A stretch of DNA of 64,000 nt from Veillonella sp. R32 (lineage in GTDB: Bacteria > Bacillota > Negativicutes > Veillonellales > Veillonellaceae). Under the pieces are notes generated by a model. The model had not been told where the DNA came from. It searched no databases and worked only from the letters and a program-made list of their open reading frames with translations. Position numbers and translations under genes: made by a program. The stretch is taken from NCBI RefSeq assembly GCF_010093125.1, contig NZ_NMZQ01000001.1:87047-151046 (forward strand), read 5' to 3'. Within the stretch, counting starts at the first letter, position 1; every line of letters begins with the position of its first letter. Positions 9,125 through 17,634 of this stretch are shown here, one piece after another.

Positions 9125-10261
9125 ATGAATGGGGAACGATTGTTTAAGCATATAGTAAGCGGTAAGGCTAAAGGCCCTTTGGCTAGTGTGGCTCGGACTG
9201 GTTTAGGCGTACTAAGTGTTGCTTATGCACAAGGGGTACAACAACGGAACAAGAAGTTTGATAGAGCTGATGGCGTTATTCGTGCTGCGGCGCCTGTTAT
9301 TAGTGTCGGCAATATTACAGCTGGCGGCACCGGTAAAACACCGATGGTTCGTTATATTTGTCAGTACTTAGAGTTGGCTAATTATGCACCAGCTATTTTG
9401 AGCCGTGGCTATCGTGCGAAAGATAATGAAGAGGCTATTGTTGTATCACGGCGTGGCCGGTTGGAAGTAACCCCTGCAGTAAGTGGTGATGAAGCTTGGC
9501 TCCTAGGTAAAGGTTTGGGCCATACTAGCGTTGTTATTGGGCGTAAACGGGTTAAATCCGCTCAATTAGCGACAGCCACTTTAGGGAGTGATATACTAGT
9601 ATTAGATGATGGTTTTCAACATCGTCAGCTAGGTCGCGATTTAGACATTGTTCTCATTGATGCAGCTAACCCATTTGGCTATGGTCATGTATTACCGCGT
9701 GGCTTATTACGTGAACCTTTAACGGGCTTGCAACGGGCTGATGTGATTGTTTTAACTAAGACAGATCAAGTGCCAAGCGATATTTTATTTGGCATTAAAC
9801 AACAACTTTTGAAATGGGCGCCACAGGCACCTATTATGACAACCGTTCATCAGTCATTGGGGATTCAAACGTTGGCATCGTGGGAACGCAATGAAGCACC
9901 ACAAACGGCACCAGTGGGGCTTGAAGAACCAAATTTTTTGACTGTTAGTGGTATTGGGCAACCGGATTCCTTCCGCCATACCGTGACTTCCTTAGGGTAT
10001 ACGGTGTGCCATAGTTTAGATTTTGGCGATCATCATGAATATACTACTGATGATGTGGTGCGCATGTGGAGTGAAGCATTTGCTAAAGGGGCGAATGCTA
10101 TTGTAACGACCGAAAAAGATGCAGTTAAATTAAGTCAGTTACAAGCGGTTCATGATTTGAAAATTCCTGTATTCGTAATTCCTATTGGCATTGCCTTTAC
10201 AGAGGGCGAAGAACAGTTTAAAACTTATATTAGTGAGGTTGGAAAGAAGGTTACACTATGA
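9125..10261 (+). CDS. lpxK: Tetraacyldisaccharide 4'-kinase LpxK
   Basis: LpxK phosphorylates the 4' position of the lipid A disaccharide at the cytoplasmic membrane. The ATG at 9125 has AGGAGG about 8 bases upstream; an in-frame ATG at 9104 lies before that site and is rejected. The 378-residue protein has a hydrophobic N-terminal segment, a P-loop in SVGNITAGGTGKTPMV near residue 68, the family blocks SRGYRA and LDDGFQHRQLGRD, and a C-terminal TTEKDAVKL motif. Its stop overlaps the start of kdsB by 4 bases (ATGA). It comes after waaA in the cluster although it acts before it. Confidence 0.96.
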   Translation: MNGERLFKHIVSGKAKGPLASVARTGLGVLSVAYAQGVQQRNKKFDRADGVIRAAAPVISVGNITAGGTGKTPMVRYICQYLELANYAPAILSRGYRAKDNEEAIVVSRRGRLEVTPAVSGDEAWLLGKGLGHTSVVIGRKRVKSAQLATATLGSDILVLDDGFQHRQLGRDLDIVLIDAANPFGYGHVLPRGLLREPLTGLQRADVIVLTKTDQVPSDILFGIKQQLLKWAPQAPIMTTVHQSLGIQTLASWERNEAPQTAPVGLEEPNFLTVSGIGQPDSFRHTVTSLGYTVCHSLDFGDHHEYTTDDVVRMWSEAFAKGANAIVTTEKDAVKLSQLQAVHDLKIPVFVIPIGIAFTEGEEQFKTYISEVGKKVTL

Positions 10262-10992
10262 AAATAGCTTGTGTCATTCCTGCTCGATATGCGTCTACTC
10301 GTTTGCCTGGTAAACCGTTAGCTGATATTGCTGGCAAACCTATGATTCAACGAGTGTATGAACAAGTTTCAAAAGCTACGGTACCGGATGACGTCATTGT
10401 TGCTACCGATGATCAACGAGTGGCAGAGGCTGTCAATACTTTTGGTGGGACTGTAGTTATGACGAAAGCCGATCATCTGACAGGTACGGATCGTCTAGCA
10501 GAGGTGGCTGAGTTACGTCCTGACATTGATGTTATTATTAATGTACAAGGGGATGAACCTTTAATCGAAGCCTCGTTGATTGACGAATTAAGTGCTTTAT
10601 TCAAGGATGATAGTCAGTTACAAATGGCAACGGTAGGCGCTCCTTTGCAAGAAGCGGAATATGGAGAACCGTCAGCCGTTAAAGTGGTATGTAATTTAAA
10701 GGGCTATGCTATGTATTTCTCGCGCTCTTTAATTCCTTATCCACGAAATGCTTTTGTCAATCCCCCGTTGAAGCATATTGGTATTTATGCGTATACGCGT
10801 GATTTCTTATTAGAATTTGCTCGATTAGCACCAACACCAGCAGAATTAACGGAATCCTTAGAACAATTGCGAGCCTTAGAAAATGGTGTAGCTATACGAG
10901 TAATTAAAACAGACGCACGCTTCGTGGGGGTAGATACACCAGAAGATTTAGCGGCTGTTAATGAAATCTTTAAAGCAAAAGAACAGTCGTAA
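10258..10992 (+). CDS. kdsB: 3-deoxy-manno-octulosonate cytidylyltransferase KdsB
   Basis: KdsB activates Kdo with CTP to give CMP-Kdo, the donor for WaaA. The 244-residue product starts with the nucleotide-binding signature CVIPARYASTRLPGKPL and carries VIVATDD, NVQGDEPLI and a C-terminal FVGVDTPEDL block, all characteristic. It overlaps lpxK by four bases, so coupled translation is likely. The usual Kdo set continues directly downstream, although the biochemical order (kdsD, kdsA, kdsC, kdsB) is not the gene order. Confidence 0.97.
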   Translation: MKIACVIPARYASTRLPGKPLADIAGKPMIQRVYEQVSKATVPDDVIVATDDQRVAEAVNTFGGTVVMTKADHLTGTDRLAEVAELRPDIDVIINVQGDEPLIEASLIDELSALFKDDSQLQMATVGAPLQEAEYGEPSAVKVVCNLKGYAMYFSRSLIPYPRNAFVNPPLKHIGIYAYTRDFLLEFARLAPTPAELTESLEQLRALENGVAIRVIKTDARFVGVDTPEDLAAVNEIFKAKEQS

Positions 10993-11049
10993 TCGGCTGG
11001 TTATACTACATAGTATTTGATAGATAGTGAGATTAAAAAGGAGACATCC

Positions 11050-11868
11050 ATGAAAGAAGTAAAAGTTGGCAACTTAACCCTTGGTGGTGGTAAAGGCTTA
11101 TTCTTATTAGCTGGTCCTTGTGTAATTGAGGATCCTGAACGGACTTTAAATATTGGTCGTCGCACTAAAGAAATTTGCGACCGTGTGGGCATTCCTTATA
11201 TTTTTAAAGCCTCTTTTGATAAGGCTAATCGCTCTAGCTTTGGGTCTTTCCGTGGGCCAGGTCTGGAAGAAGGGCTTAAGATTTTAAGCCATATTAAAAA
11301 AGAGTTACAAGTACCTATCGTAAGTGATATTCATTCGGTAGAGCAAATTGAACCAGCTGCTGAAGTGCTTGATATTTTACAAATTCCTGCGTTCTTATGT
11401 CGCCAAACGGATTTAGTATATGGAGCAGCGAAAACAGGCAAATGTATTAACGTGAAAAAAGGGCAGTTCTTAGCACCAAAAGATATGAGCAATGTGGTGA
11501 AAAAGGTGGAAGAAGCGGGTAATCACAATTTGATGCTTACTGAACGAGGCGCTACCTTTGGGTATAATAACTTAGTAGTGGATATGCGTTCTTTCCCTAT
11601 TATGCGTAGTTTTGATTACCCAGTTATCTTTGATGCAACCCATAGCGTGCAATTACCAGGTGGTGCTGGTACTAGTTCTTCAGGACAACGTGAATTTGTA
11701 CCCAATTTGGTACGGGCAGCCGTAGCGGCTGGCGTGGATGGCTTATTTATGGAAGTTCATGACAAGCCAGAAGAAGCTTTATCTGACGGTCCGAATATGG
11801 TACGTTTAGATGATTTAGAAGCGCTGTTGCGCGATTTGGTAGCCATTGATAAAATTGTAAAAGGTTAA
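11050..11868 (+). CDS. kdsA: 3-deoxy-8-phosphooctulonate synthase KdsA, metal-dependent type
   Basis: KdsA condenses phosphoenolpyruvate with arabinose 5-phosphate to give Kdo 8-phosphate. The ATG at 11050 is preferred because GGAG lies 7 bases upstream. The 272-residue TIM-barrel protein has [32 protein letters not shown] and [10 protein letters not shown]. The N-terminal block reads AGPCVIE. In this family a Cys at that position marks the metal-dependent class (as in Aquifex), while the metal-independent E. coli type has Asn. His in DATHS and Asp in LSDGPNM would complete a metal site; that is by family comparison. Confidence 0.96.
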   Translation: MKEVKVGNLTLGGGKGLFLLAGPCVIEDPERTLNIGRRTKEICDRVGIPYIFKASFDKANRSSFGSFRGPGLEEGLKILSHIKKELQVPIVSDIHSVEQIEPAAEVLDILQIPAFLCRQTDLVYGAAKTGKCINVKKGQFLAPKDMSNVVKKVEEAGNHNLMLTERGATFGYNNLVVDMRSFPIMRSFDYPVIFDATHSVQLPGGAGTSSSGQREFVPNLVRAAVAAGVDGLFMEVHDKPEEALSDGPNMVRLDDLEALLRDLVAIDKIVKG

Positions 11869-11895
11869 TTGACGAATAGAGGGGATGGATCATCC

Positions 11896-12867
11896 ATGAA
11901 CGTTTTAGAACAAGCAGCACAGGTGCTTCACGAAGAAGCGCAGGCCATTGAAAAACTAATTACCACCTTAGATAGTAATTTTACAGAGGCCGTTAATATG
12001 ATTTTGAATTCCAACGGTCGCGTTGTATGTACGGGCATGGGAAAATCAGGTCATATTGCTCGTAAAGTAGCGGCTACGCTAGCTTCAACAGGCACACCTG
12101 CCTTATTTTTACATCCTGGTGAAGGGGTGCATGGTGATTTAGGTATGGTCACATCGGAAGATATTGTGTTAGCTTTTTCTAATAGTGGTGAAACGAGCGA
12201 AGTTATCAGTTTATTACCTTCTTTACGCCGTATTGGGGCGCGTCTTATTAGCGTAGTAGGGAAGCATAATTCTACCTTAGCTAAGAATTCCGATATTGTT
12301 CTCTTAGTAGAAGTGGAACGAGAAGCGTGTCCGCTTGGCTTAGCACCTACTACAAGTACGACTGTGGCGTTAGCTTTGGGTGATGCTTTAGCAGTATGTT
12401 TATTGGATCGTCATAAATTTACGCCTGAGAATTTTGCCATTTTCCATCCCGGTGGTTCCTTGGGGCGTAAATTATTGCTTACTGTAGAAAACATTATGCA
12501 CAGTGGCGAAGATAATCCTGTGGTCTATAAAGGGGCGACTGTTCGTGATGCTTTATTTGTGATGACGGAAAAAGGCTTAGGCGCTACTAATGTAGTGGAT
12601 GAAGATGGCCGCTTGTTAGGGCTTGTAACGGATGGTGATATTCGTCGCGGTTTAGATGCAGGCAGTAATTTCTTAGAATGGCCAGTAGAGGATATGATGA
12701 CGGCTATGCCACGAACCATTACAAAAGATAAATTGGCTGCCGAAGCCTTACATTTAATGGAAAAGAATCAACCTCGTCCAATTACGGTGTTGCCAGTAGT
12801 GGACGATAACAAACATTGTTTAGGTATTGTCCATATTACTGACTTATTACGTCGAGGTATTGTATAA
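11896..12867 (+). CDS. kdsD: Arabinose-5-phosphate isomerase KdsD
   Basis: KdsD converts ribulose 5-phosphate to arabinose 5-phosphate, the first step of Kdo synthesis. The 323-residue protein has an N-terminal SIS sugar isomerase domain (CTGMGKSGHIARKVAATLASTG, then FSNSGETSEVISLLP, in the first half) and two C-terminal CBS domains, the standard KdsD architecture. The ATG at 11896 follows a GAGGGG-type site; an upstream in-frame TTG at 11869 is less likely. The stop and the kdsC start share one base (TAATG), so translation is coupled. Confidence 0.95.
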   Translation: MNVLEQAAQVLHEEAQAIEKLITTLDSNFTEAVNMILNSNGRVVCTGMGKSGHIARKVAATLASTGTPALFLHPGEGVHGDLGMVTSEDIVLAFSNSGETSEVISLLPSLRRIGARLISVVGKHNSTLAKNSDIVLLVEVEREACPLGLAPTTSTTVALALGDALAVCLLDRHKFTPENFAIFHPGGSLGRKLLLTVENIMHSGEDNPVVYKGATVRDALFVMTEKGLGATNVVDEDGRLLGLVTDGDIRRGLDAGSNFLEWPVEDMMTAMPRTITKDKLAAEALHLMEKNQPRPITVLPVVDDNKHCLGIVHITDLLRRGIV

Positions 12868-13388
12868 TGAACATAAAATGTTTAATTCTAGATGTAGACG
12901 GTGTGATGACGGAAGGCGGTATTATTTATACTGCCAAGGGTGATGAAATCAAGTGTTTTAACTCACAAGACGGTTTAGGCCTAGCGTTAGCGCGTCTCGG
13001 GGGCTTGAAATTGGCCGTTATTACAGGCCGTCACTCTGAAATGGTAGATCGTCGCACCAAGGAATTAAAATTTGATTTTGTCCGTATGGGCTGTCATAAT
13101 AAGACAGAAGCTATTAAAGAATTAGCTGCGGAATTAGACATTTCAACGGATGAAATGGCGTATATGGGGGATGACCTTAATGATTTAGGGGCTCTTTCCG
13201 TAGTAGGCTTTCCTATGGCACCGGCTAATGGGGTAGCTGAAGTTAAAGCAGTGGCTAAATTTATTACTACAAAAGGTGGCGGTCACGGTGCTGTTCGTGA
13301 AGCTATCGAATATATTTTTAAGGAAGTTGGTCGTTGGGACCAATTAGTTGATGATTATCGTAATGAAGTATATAGTCAAGGTCAGTAG
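12867..13388 (+). CDS. kdsC: Kdo-8-phosphate phosphatase KdsC
   Basis: KdsC removes phosphate from Kdo 8-phosphate. This 173-residue protein is a small HAD-superfamily enzyme without a cap domain. It has the nucleophile motif LDVDGVMTEG at the N-terminus, the second motif VITGR, the KTEAIKELA lysine, and the metal motif GDDLNDLGAL. The C-terminal TTKGGGHGAVREAIEYI tail is the segment that reaches a neighbouring active site in KdsC tetramers. Its ATG overlaps the last base of kdsD. Together kdsBADC form the full CMP-Kdo route. Confidence 0.95.
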   Translation: MNIKCLILDVDGVMTEGGIIYTAKGDEIKCFNSQDGLGLALARLGGLKLAVITGRHSEMVDRRTKELKFDFVRMGCHNKTEAIKELAAELDISTDEMAYMGDDLNDLGALSVVGFPMAPANGVAEVKAVAKFITTKGGGHGAVREAIEYIFKEVGRWDQLVDDYRNEVYSQGQ

Positions 13389-13408
13389 CGAAAGGAGGTA
13401 CGTACGGT

Positions 13409-14344
13409 ATGTCAAATGAGTGGCAATATAAATTGTTAAAAGGCTTAAGTGCTTTAACTTGTAAGATGTCGTATCGCACGATACTTCGTATAGGGGCGAC
13501 GTTAGGACCTTTATATTCGCTTGTAGGGAAAAAACAAAAGAAGCGAGGTATTTATAATGTAATGAAAGGCATGAATGTGTCGGAAGCTGAGGCTGCTCAA
13601 ATTTTAGAAGAATTATTCAAGAATTTGGGACGGTCCGCTTTGGAAATTCTATACATGCCGAATTTAACCAAGGAATTTATTGCTGAGCATATTGAAATGT
13701 ACGGCTTAGAATATTTAGATAAAGCCTTAGCTGAACAACGAGGGGTCGTTATTTTGACAGCCCATGTGGGCAACTGGGAATGGATGGGGGCAGCCTTAGC
13801 GGCTTGTGGCTATCCATCCACAACCATAGTTAAAAAACAACCTAATGCACAGGTGACACGCTTGCTCAATGAATACCGTGAAATGGTCGGCTTAGAAGTA
13901 TTTGCTCGTGGTGGGTCTGAAATGATTCGGGCTGTAAAAGCAATGAAACAGAAGAAGTTATTAGGTTTCTTAGCGGATCAAGATGGTTATATTCAAGGCT
14001 TACCAGTTGAGTTCTTAGGTCAGGATTCCTCGGCCGTTACAGGGCCAGCTACGTTTGCCCAGAAATTTAAAGCACCAGTAGTGCCTGTATTTACCCATCG
14101 CAAGGCTGACGGTATTGGCCATGTGGTAGAAATTTTACCGCCGCTTTATTATGAAGATACGGGCCATGAAGCGGAAGACATTTACCGTTTAACAGAAGCC
14201 ACGGTGCGGGTAACAGAAGATTTTATTCGCCAACATCCAACGGAATGGCTTTGGTTCCAACATCGCTGGAATACGAAATTGCATGAAATTGTAGATATTG
14301 ATGAGAAATTGAAGGTGAGGGACGCAGTACATGCTAAAGAATAA
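13409..14344 (+). CDS. Lipid A late acyltransferase, LpxL/HtrB family (copy 2)
   Basis: Second predicted secondary acyltransferase of lipid A in the cluster. It has 311 residues, a hydrophobic N-terminal region, the HX4E catalytic motif (HVGNWE) near residue 119, LGFLADQDG with the conserved Asp, and a C-terminal EWLWFQHRWN block. The start has a strong AAAGGAGG site. Its product diverges clearly from copy 1 at 568, consistent with a different acyl chain or position, though neither can be read from the sequence. The 3' end overlaps lptC by 14 bases, tying acylation to export genes. Confidence 0.88.
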   Translation: MSNEWQYKLLKGLSALTCKMSYRTILRIGATLGPLYSLVGKKQKKRGIYNVMKGMNVSEAEAAQILEELFKNLGRSALEILYMPNLTKEFIAEHIEMYGLEYLDKALAEQRGVVILTAHVGNWEWMGAALAACGYPSTTIVKKQPNAQVTRLLNEYREMVGLEVFARGGSEMIRAVKAMKQKKLLGFLADQDGYIQGLPVEFLGQDSSAVTGPATFAQKFKAPVVPVFTHRKADGIGHVVEILPPLYYEDTGHEAEDIYRLTEATVRVTEDFIRQHPTEWLWFQHRWNTKLHEIVDIDEKLKVRDAVHAKE

Positions 14345-14870
14345 GAAAACAATCTTAGGTATAGCCATTGTGGCGTTGCTCATCGGTCTGTTCGTGTGGA
14401 TTTTCTTAATCAGTGATGGCGATACGGCCTCGGATCCTACTCAGCCAAAGGGAAATTTGGTGACTTTTGAAGGGTCCACTATTACGGAGGAGCAAGCCGG
14501 TAAGCTAGCTTGGTCAGTGACGGCGGAGCAGATTAAAGTCAATCCAAAGACTAAAGAAATTTATCTGACGAATATGAAGGGCACTTTTTACGATGGGGAT
14601 AAGACTTTAGTTGTTACGGCCCCGCGAGGTTATATGACTGGTGACCATAGTAAATTTCAATTAGCTGGTGGTGTAAAAGGCACCAATGGAGCCGATGTAG
14701 AATTGACAACAGAAGCAATTGCTTTTGATAATAAGACGAAAAAGTTAACGTCAGACACTCCGTTTACCTTTACCAATCAAGAGGCAACGGTGACAGGTGA
14801 CAAATTAGAAGCAGATACGGTACTCAATAAAGTAACTGCTCATGGTCATGCTAAATTGGTTAGAAAGTGA
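14331..14870 (+). CDS. lptC: LPS export protein LptC
   Basis: LptC is the bitopic inner-membrane protein that passes LPS from the LptB-LptF/G extractor to periplasmic LptA. The 179-residue product has a single N-terminal membrane segment (IVALLIGLFVWIFLI, about residues 12-26) followed by a periplasmic beta-jellyroll-like domain with repeated short strands (KTKEIYLTNMKGTFYDGD, DVELTTEAIAFDN). It overlaps the preceding acyltransferase by 14 bases and precedes lptA. Sequence conservation in LptC is low, so the call leans on topology and on lptA-lptB following it. Confidence 0.88.
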   Translation: MLKNKKTILGIAIVALLIGLFVWIFLISDGDTASDPTQPKGNLVTFEGSTITEEQAGKLAWSVTAEQIKVNPKTKEIYLTNMKGTFYDGDKTLVVTAPRGYMTGDHSKFQLAGGVKGTNGADVELTTEAIAFDNKTKKLTSDTPFTFTNQEATVTGDKLEADTVLNKVTAHGHAKLVRK

Positions 14871-14885
14871 TGGGAGGACTCATAA

Positions 14886-15599
14886 ATGAAATTGTCAAAA
14901 GTAATGGCGATTACCGCATTGGCGGCTAGTATAGCGGTGCCTGCCTGGGCAGCGACTTCTAATATGACAATTACCGCAGATGTGTTGCAATATGATGGTA
15001 ATAGCGGCTTAGCACAGGCTAAGGGGAATGTAGTTATTATCAATGAAGATAAAACGATGACGGGCAAAGAAGGCTGGTATAATACGAAGACTCAAGAAGC
15101 TCGTTTAACAGGTGGTATTAGTATGATTGGTACCGATACTTCTATGTCCGCGCAAGAATTACATAGTACGAATAATGAACAATTAGAAGCTAAAGGTAAT
15201 GTACGCTTGCAAAAAGAAAACAAGCAAGTATTTGGTGACATTGTAACGTATAATACGAAGACGGAATATGGTACTTCTCGAGGCCATGGTAAATTAGTTA
15301 TGGATGATGCTGTACTTACTGGTGATTATATTGAAGGTTGGTTAGGGCAAATTCGTGCGACCGCTCAAGGCAATGTAACCTTGCATAGTGCTAAGCATAA
15401 TTTAGATGCTAGTGCCGATAATGCGGTGTATACGCAAACGCCTGGTCAAGATGATGGGGTAGCGTATCTTACTGGCAATGCACATGCCGTACAGAATGGT
15501 AATGTGCTCAATGCACCAGAATTAAAATTAGAAATGAAAGATAATTCAGTACAAACTGTAGGGGGCCGTAGTACCTTAGTTATTACGCCACAACAGTAA
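14886..15599 (+). CDS. lptA: LPS transport periplasmic protein LptA
   Basis: LptA forms the periplasmic bridge that carries LPS to LptD at the outer membrane. The 237-residue protein starts with a clear signal peptide (MKLSKVMAITALAASIAVPAWA, cleavage near residue 23). It continues with repeated OstA-type strands: MTITADVLQYDG, NVVIINEDKTMTG, EAKGNVRLQ, VTLHSAKHNLDASADNAVY. The fold is a beta-jellyroll built from these repeats. GGGAGGA lies 8 bases upstream of ATG. lptB follows by 12 bases. It is somewhat longer than E. coli LptA (185 residues). No lptD is in the window. Confidence 0.92.
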   Translation: MKLSKVMAITALAASIAVPAWAATSNMTITADVLQYDGNSGLAQAKGNVVIINEDKTMTGKEGWYNTKTQEARLTGGISMIGTDTSMSAQELHSTNNEQLEAKGNVRLQKENKQVFGDIVTYNTKTEYGTSRGHGKLVMDDAVLTGDYIEGWLGQIRATAQGNVTLHSAKHNLDASADNAVYTQTPGQDDGVAYLTGNAHAVQNGNVLNAPELKLEMKDNSVQTVGGRSTLVITPQQ

Positions 15600-15611
15600 G
15601 GAGTTGCCTTA

Positions 15612-16331
15612 ATGTTTATTGAAACGAAGGATTTAGTAAAAACCTATAAGGGCCGTAATGTAGTTGATGGCGTTAGTGTCCGTGTGGAAGAAGGCGAAGT
15701 AGTTGGTTTATTAGGCCCCAATGGGGCTGGTAAGACTACGACTTTCTACATGATTGTAGGGATTGAAAAACCAAATAAAGGAAGCATTACGATTGGTGGT
15801 AAAGATATTTCCCATATGCCTATGTATAAGCGGGCTGACCAAGGTATTGGTTATTTACCACAAGAGGCCTCCGTCTTTCGATCTTTATCGGTAGAAGACA
15901 ATATTCGGGCCATGTTAGAAACGACGGAGAAATCAAAACAAGAAATTGAAGCTACTGTAGAGTCCTTGTTGCAAGAATTCCATATTGAACATGTACGTCA
16001 CCGCCAAGGTATGCAGTTGTCGGGCGGTGAACGTCGGCGTGTGGAAATCGCTCGTTGTATTGCGTTAGCGCCACGATTTATTTTATTAGATGAACCATTT
16101 GCTGGCGTTGATCCAATTGCAGTAGCCGATATTCAATCCATTATTCGACATTTGAAAGAACGCGGTATTGGGGTCTTGATTACGGACCACAATGTACGTG
16201 AAACCTTAGGTATTGTAGACCGGGCTTATATTTTAAGTAATGGTAAAATATTACTAGAAGGGTCTGCTGATGAAGTAGCTAATAGTCCAGTAGCGCGTAA
16301 GCATTACTTAGGGGATAGTTTTAATTTATAG
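15612..16331 (+). CDS. lptB: LPS export ABC transporter ATPase LptB
   Basis: LptB supplies ATP hydrolysis for extracting LPS from the inner membrane. The 239-residue ABC protein has the Walker [17 protein letters not shown] near residue 36, the Q-loop [14 protein letters not shown], the signature [13 protein letters not shown] near 137, Walker [14 protein letters not shown] and the H-loop [19 protein letters not shown] and DEPFAGVDP are typical of LptB rather than of other ABC ATPases. AAGGAG lies upstream. Its membrane partner, an LptF/G-type permease, follows 17 bases later. Confidence 0.97.
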   Translation: MFIETKDLVKTYKGRNVVDGVSVRVEEGEVVGLLGPNGAGKTTTFYMIVGIEKPNKGSITIGGKDISHMPMYKRADQGIGYLPQEASVFRSLSVEDNIRAMLETTEKSKQEIEATVESLLQEFHIEHVRHRQGMQLSGGERRRVEIARCIALAPRFILLDEPFAGVDPIAVADIQSIIRHLKERGIGVLITDHNVRETLGIVDRAYILSNGKILLEGSADEVANSPVARKHYLGDSFNL

Positions 16332-16348
16332 GGGTCAGGTGAACACGA

Positions 16349-17440
16349 ATGCGTATATTAGATAAATATATATTGAAAAGCTTTGTCGGCCCCTTTCTCT
16401 TTGGTATATTTGCTTTTACCAGTATTTTTGTAGGGACGGGGACTTTATTCCGGATTGCTCAGTACATTACGGAATATGGTGCCTCCTTGTGGGCCGTAAC
16501 GCGAGCTTTTATTTTGGCCTTGCCAAGTATTGTAGTCCTTACTTTCCCTATGGCCGTGTTATTGGCTTCCTTACTAGCCTTTGGGCGTTTGAGTGGTACG
16601 AGTGAAATCATTGTTATGCGTGCTGGGGGCCTTAGCTTTTTACGGTTAGCTATGCCAGTGTATATTGCGGCTTTCTTTATTTCTATCGGTGCTATTGCCT
16701 TTAATGAATATGTAGTCCCAGCGGCAAATCATGCGTATCAAAACATTATTCGCAATGAAATTAAAAAACAAGCAGAACCGCCAGCGCAGGAACATATTGT
16801 ACTAAAAACGATGGAGGGGGATGAAATTAGCACCCTCATGTATGCTAAAAAATATGATTCCAAGACGAAGTTAATTACTGGTGTAACAGCGCAACTATTT
16901 ACAAATGGTAATGTAACCCAGATTGAACATGCTGAAACGGCTACTTGGAATGGTACCTATTGGGTTATGCACGATGGGGTTATTTATGATTTAGCAGTTG
17001 ATGGCAATGGTATTGAACGAACTTTACGTTTTAAAGATCAAGTATTGCCAATTGCGAAAGATCCCGATCAAATTTCTCAAGAACAACGAGATCCTGAAGA
17101 AATGACAATCAAGGAGTTACGGGAGCAAATCAAAGCGTTAAAAGCGAGTCATGTAAAATCGACTAAATGGGAAATGGAAATGTATCAACGATTTACAATC
17201 CCTATTGCTAGCTTTGTCTTTGCCTTGGTAGGGGCCCCTTTAGGCCTTCAAAAGCAACGGTCAAGTTCCTCCATTGGTTTTGGCCTTAGTGTTTTAATTA
17301 TTTTTGTTTATTATGGCGTCATGACCTTTACCGGTGCTTTGGGTAAAGGCGGGGCGTTGCCACCAGTAGTAGCGGCGATTATACCAGATACCTTAGGGAT
17401 TATTGCTGGTTTGTGGCTAAACTGGAAAGTATCAAAATAA
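16349..17440 (+). CDS. LPS export permease, LptF/LptG (YjgP/YjgQ) family
   Basis: Membrane subunit of the LPS extractor that pairs with LptB. The 363-residue protein has the family layout: three N-terminal membrane segments (about residues 10-120), a periplasmic jellyroll domain (about 130-265), and three C-terminal membrane segments. It opens with ILDKYILKSFVGPFLFG and has the coupling segment FGRLSGTSEIIVMRAGG. Model systems use two paralogues, LptF and LptG, but only one is present here, so it may homodimerise or find a partner encoded elsewhere. A strong terminator follows and ends the LPS cluster. Confidence 0.92.
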   Translation: MRILDKYILKSFVGPFLFGIFAFTSIFVGTGTLFRIAQYITEYGASLWAVTRAFILALPSIVVLTFPMAVLLASLLAFGRLSGTSEIIVMRAGGLSFLRLAMPVYIAAFFISIGAIAFNEYVVPAANHAYQNIIRNEIKKQAEPPAQEHIVLKTMEGDEISTLMYAKKYDSKTKLITGVTAQLFTNGNVTQIEHAETATWNGTYWVMHDGVIYDLAVDGNGIERTLRFKDQVLPIAKDPDQISQEQRDPEEMTIKELREQIKALKASHVKSTKWEMEMYQRFTIPIASFVFALVGAPLGLQKQRSSSSIGFGLSVLIIFVYYGVMTFTGALGKGGALPPVVAAIIPDTLGIIAGLWLNWKVSK

Positions 17441-17464
17441 ATACAGAATAAGTGCAGTCTATAT

Positions 17465-17500
17465 AAAACGACCTTGAGATAGCAATCAAGGTCGTTTTTA
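17465..17500 (+). terminator. Intrinsic terminator at the end of the LPS cluster
   Basis: AAAACGACCTTGA (17465-17477) pairs perfectly with TCAAGGTCGTTTT (17486-17498) in a 13-bp stem with an 8-base loop and a T-run. The A and T flanks suit either strand. Confidence 0.9.
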
Positions 17501-17634
17501 TATGATAAATAATACTTTTTTCATAGTAATTCACTTTTTCTTTTTTTGAAAATAGAGTACAATAGAAACTGAGCATAAGATATAGAGTACCGTATATAGA
17601 CTAAGTATGAGTTAGTGAAAGGAGCGCACCTTCT

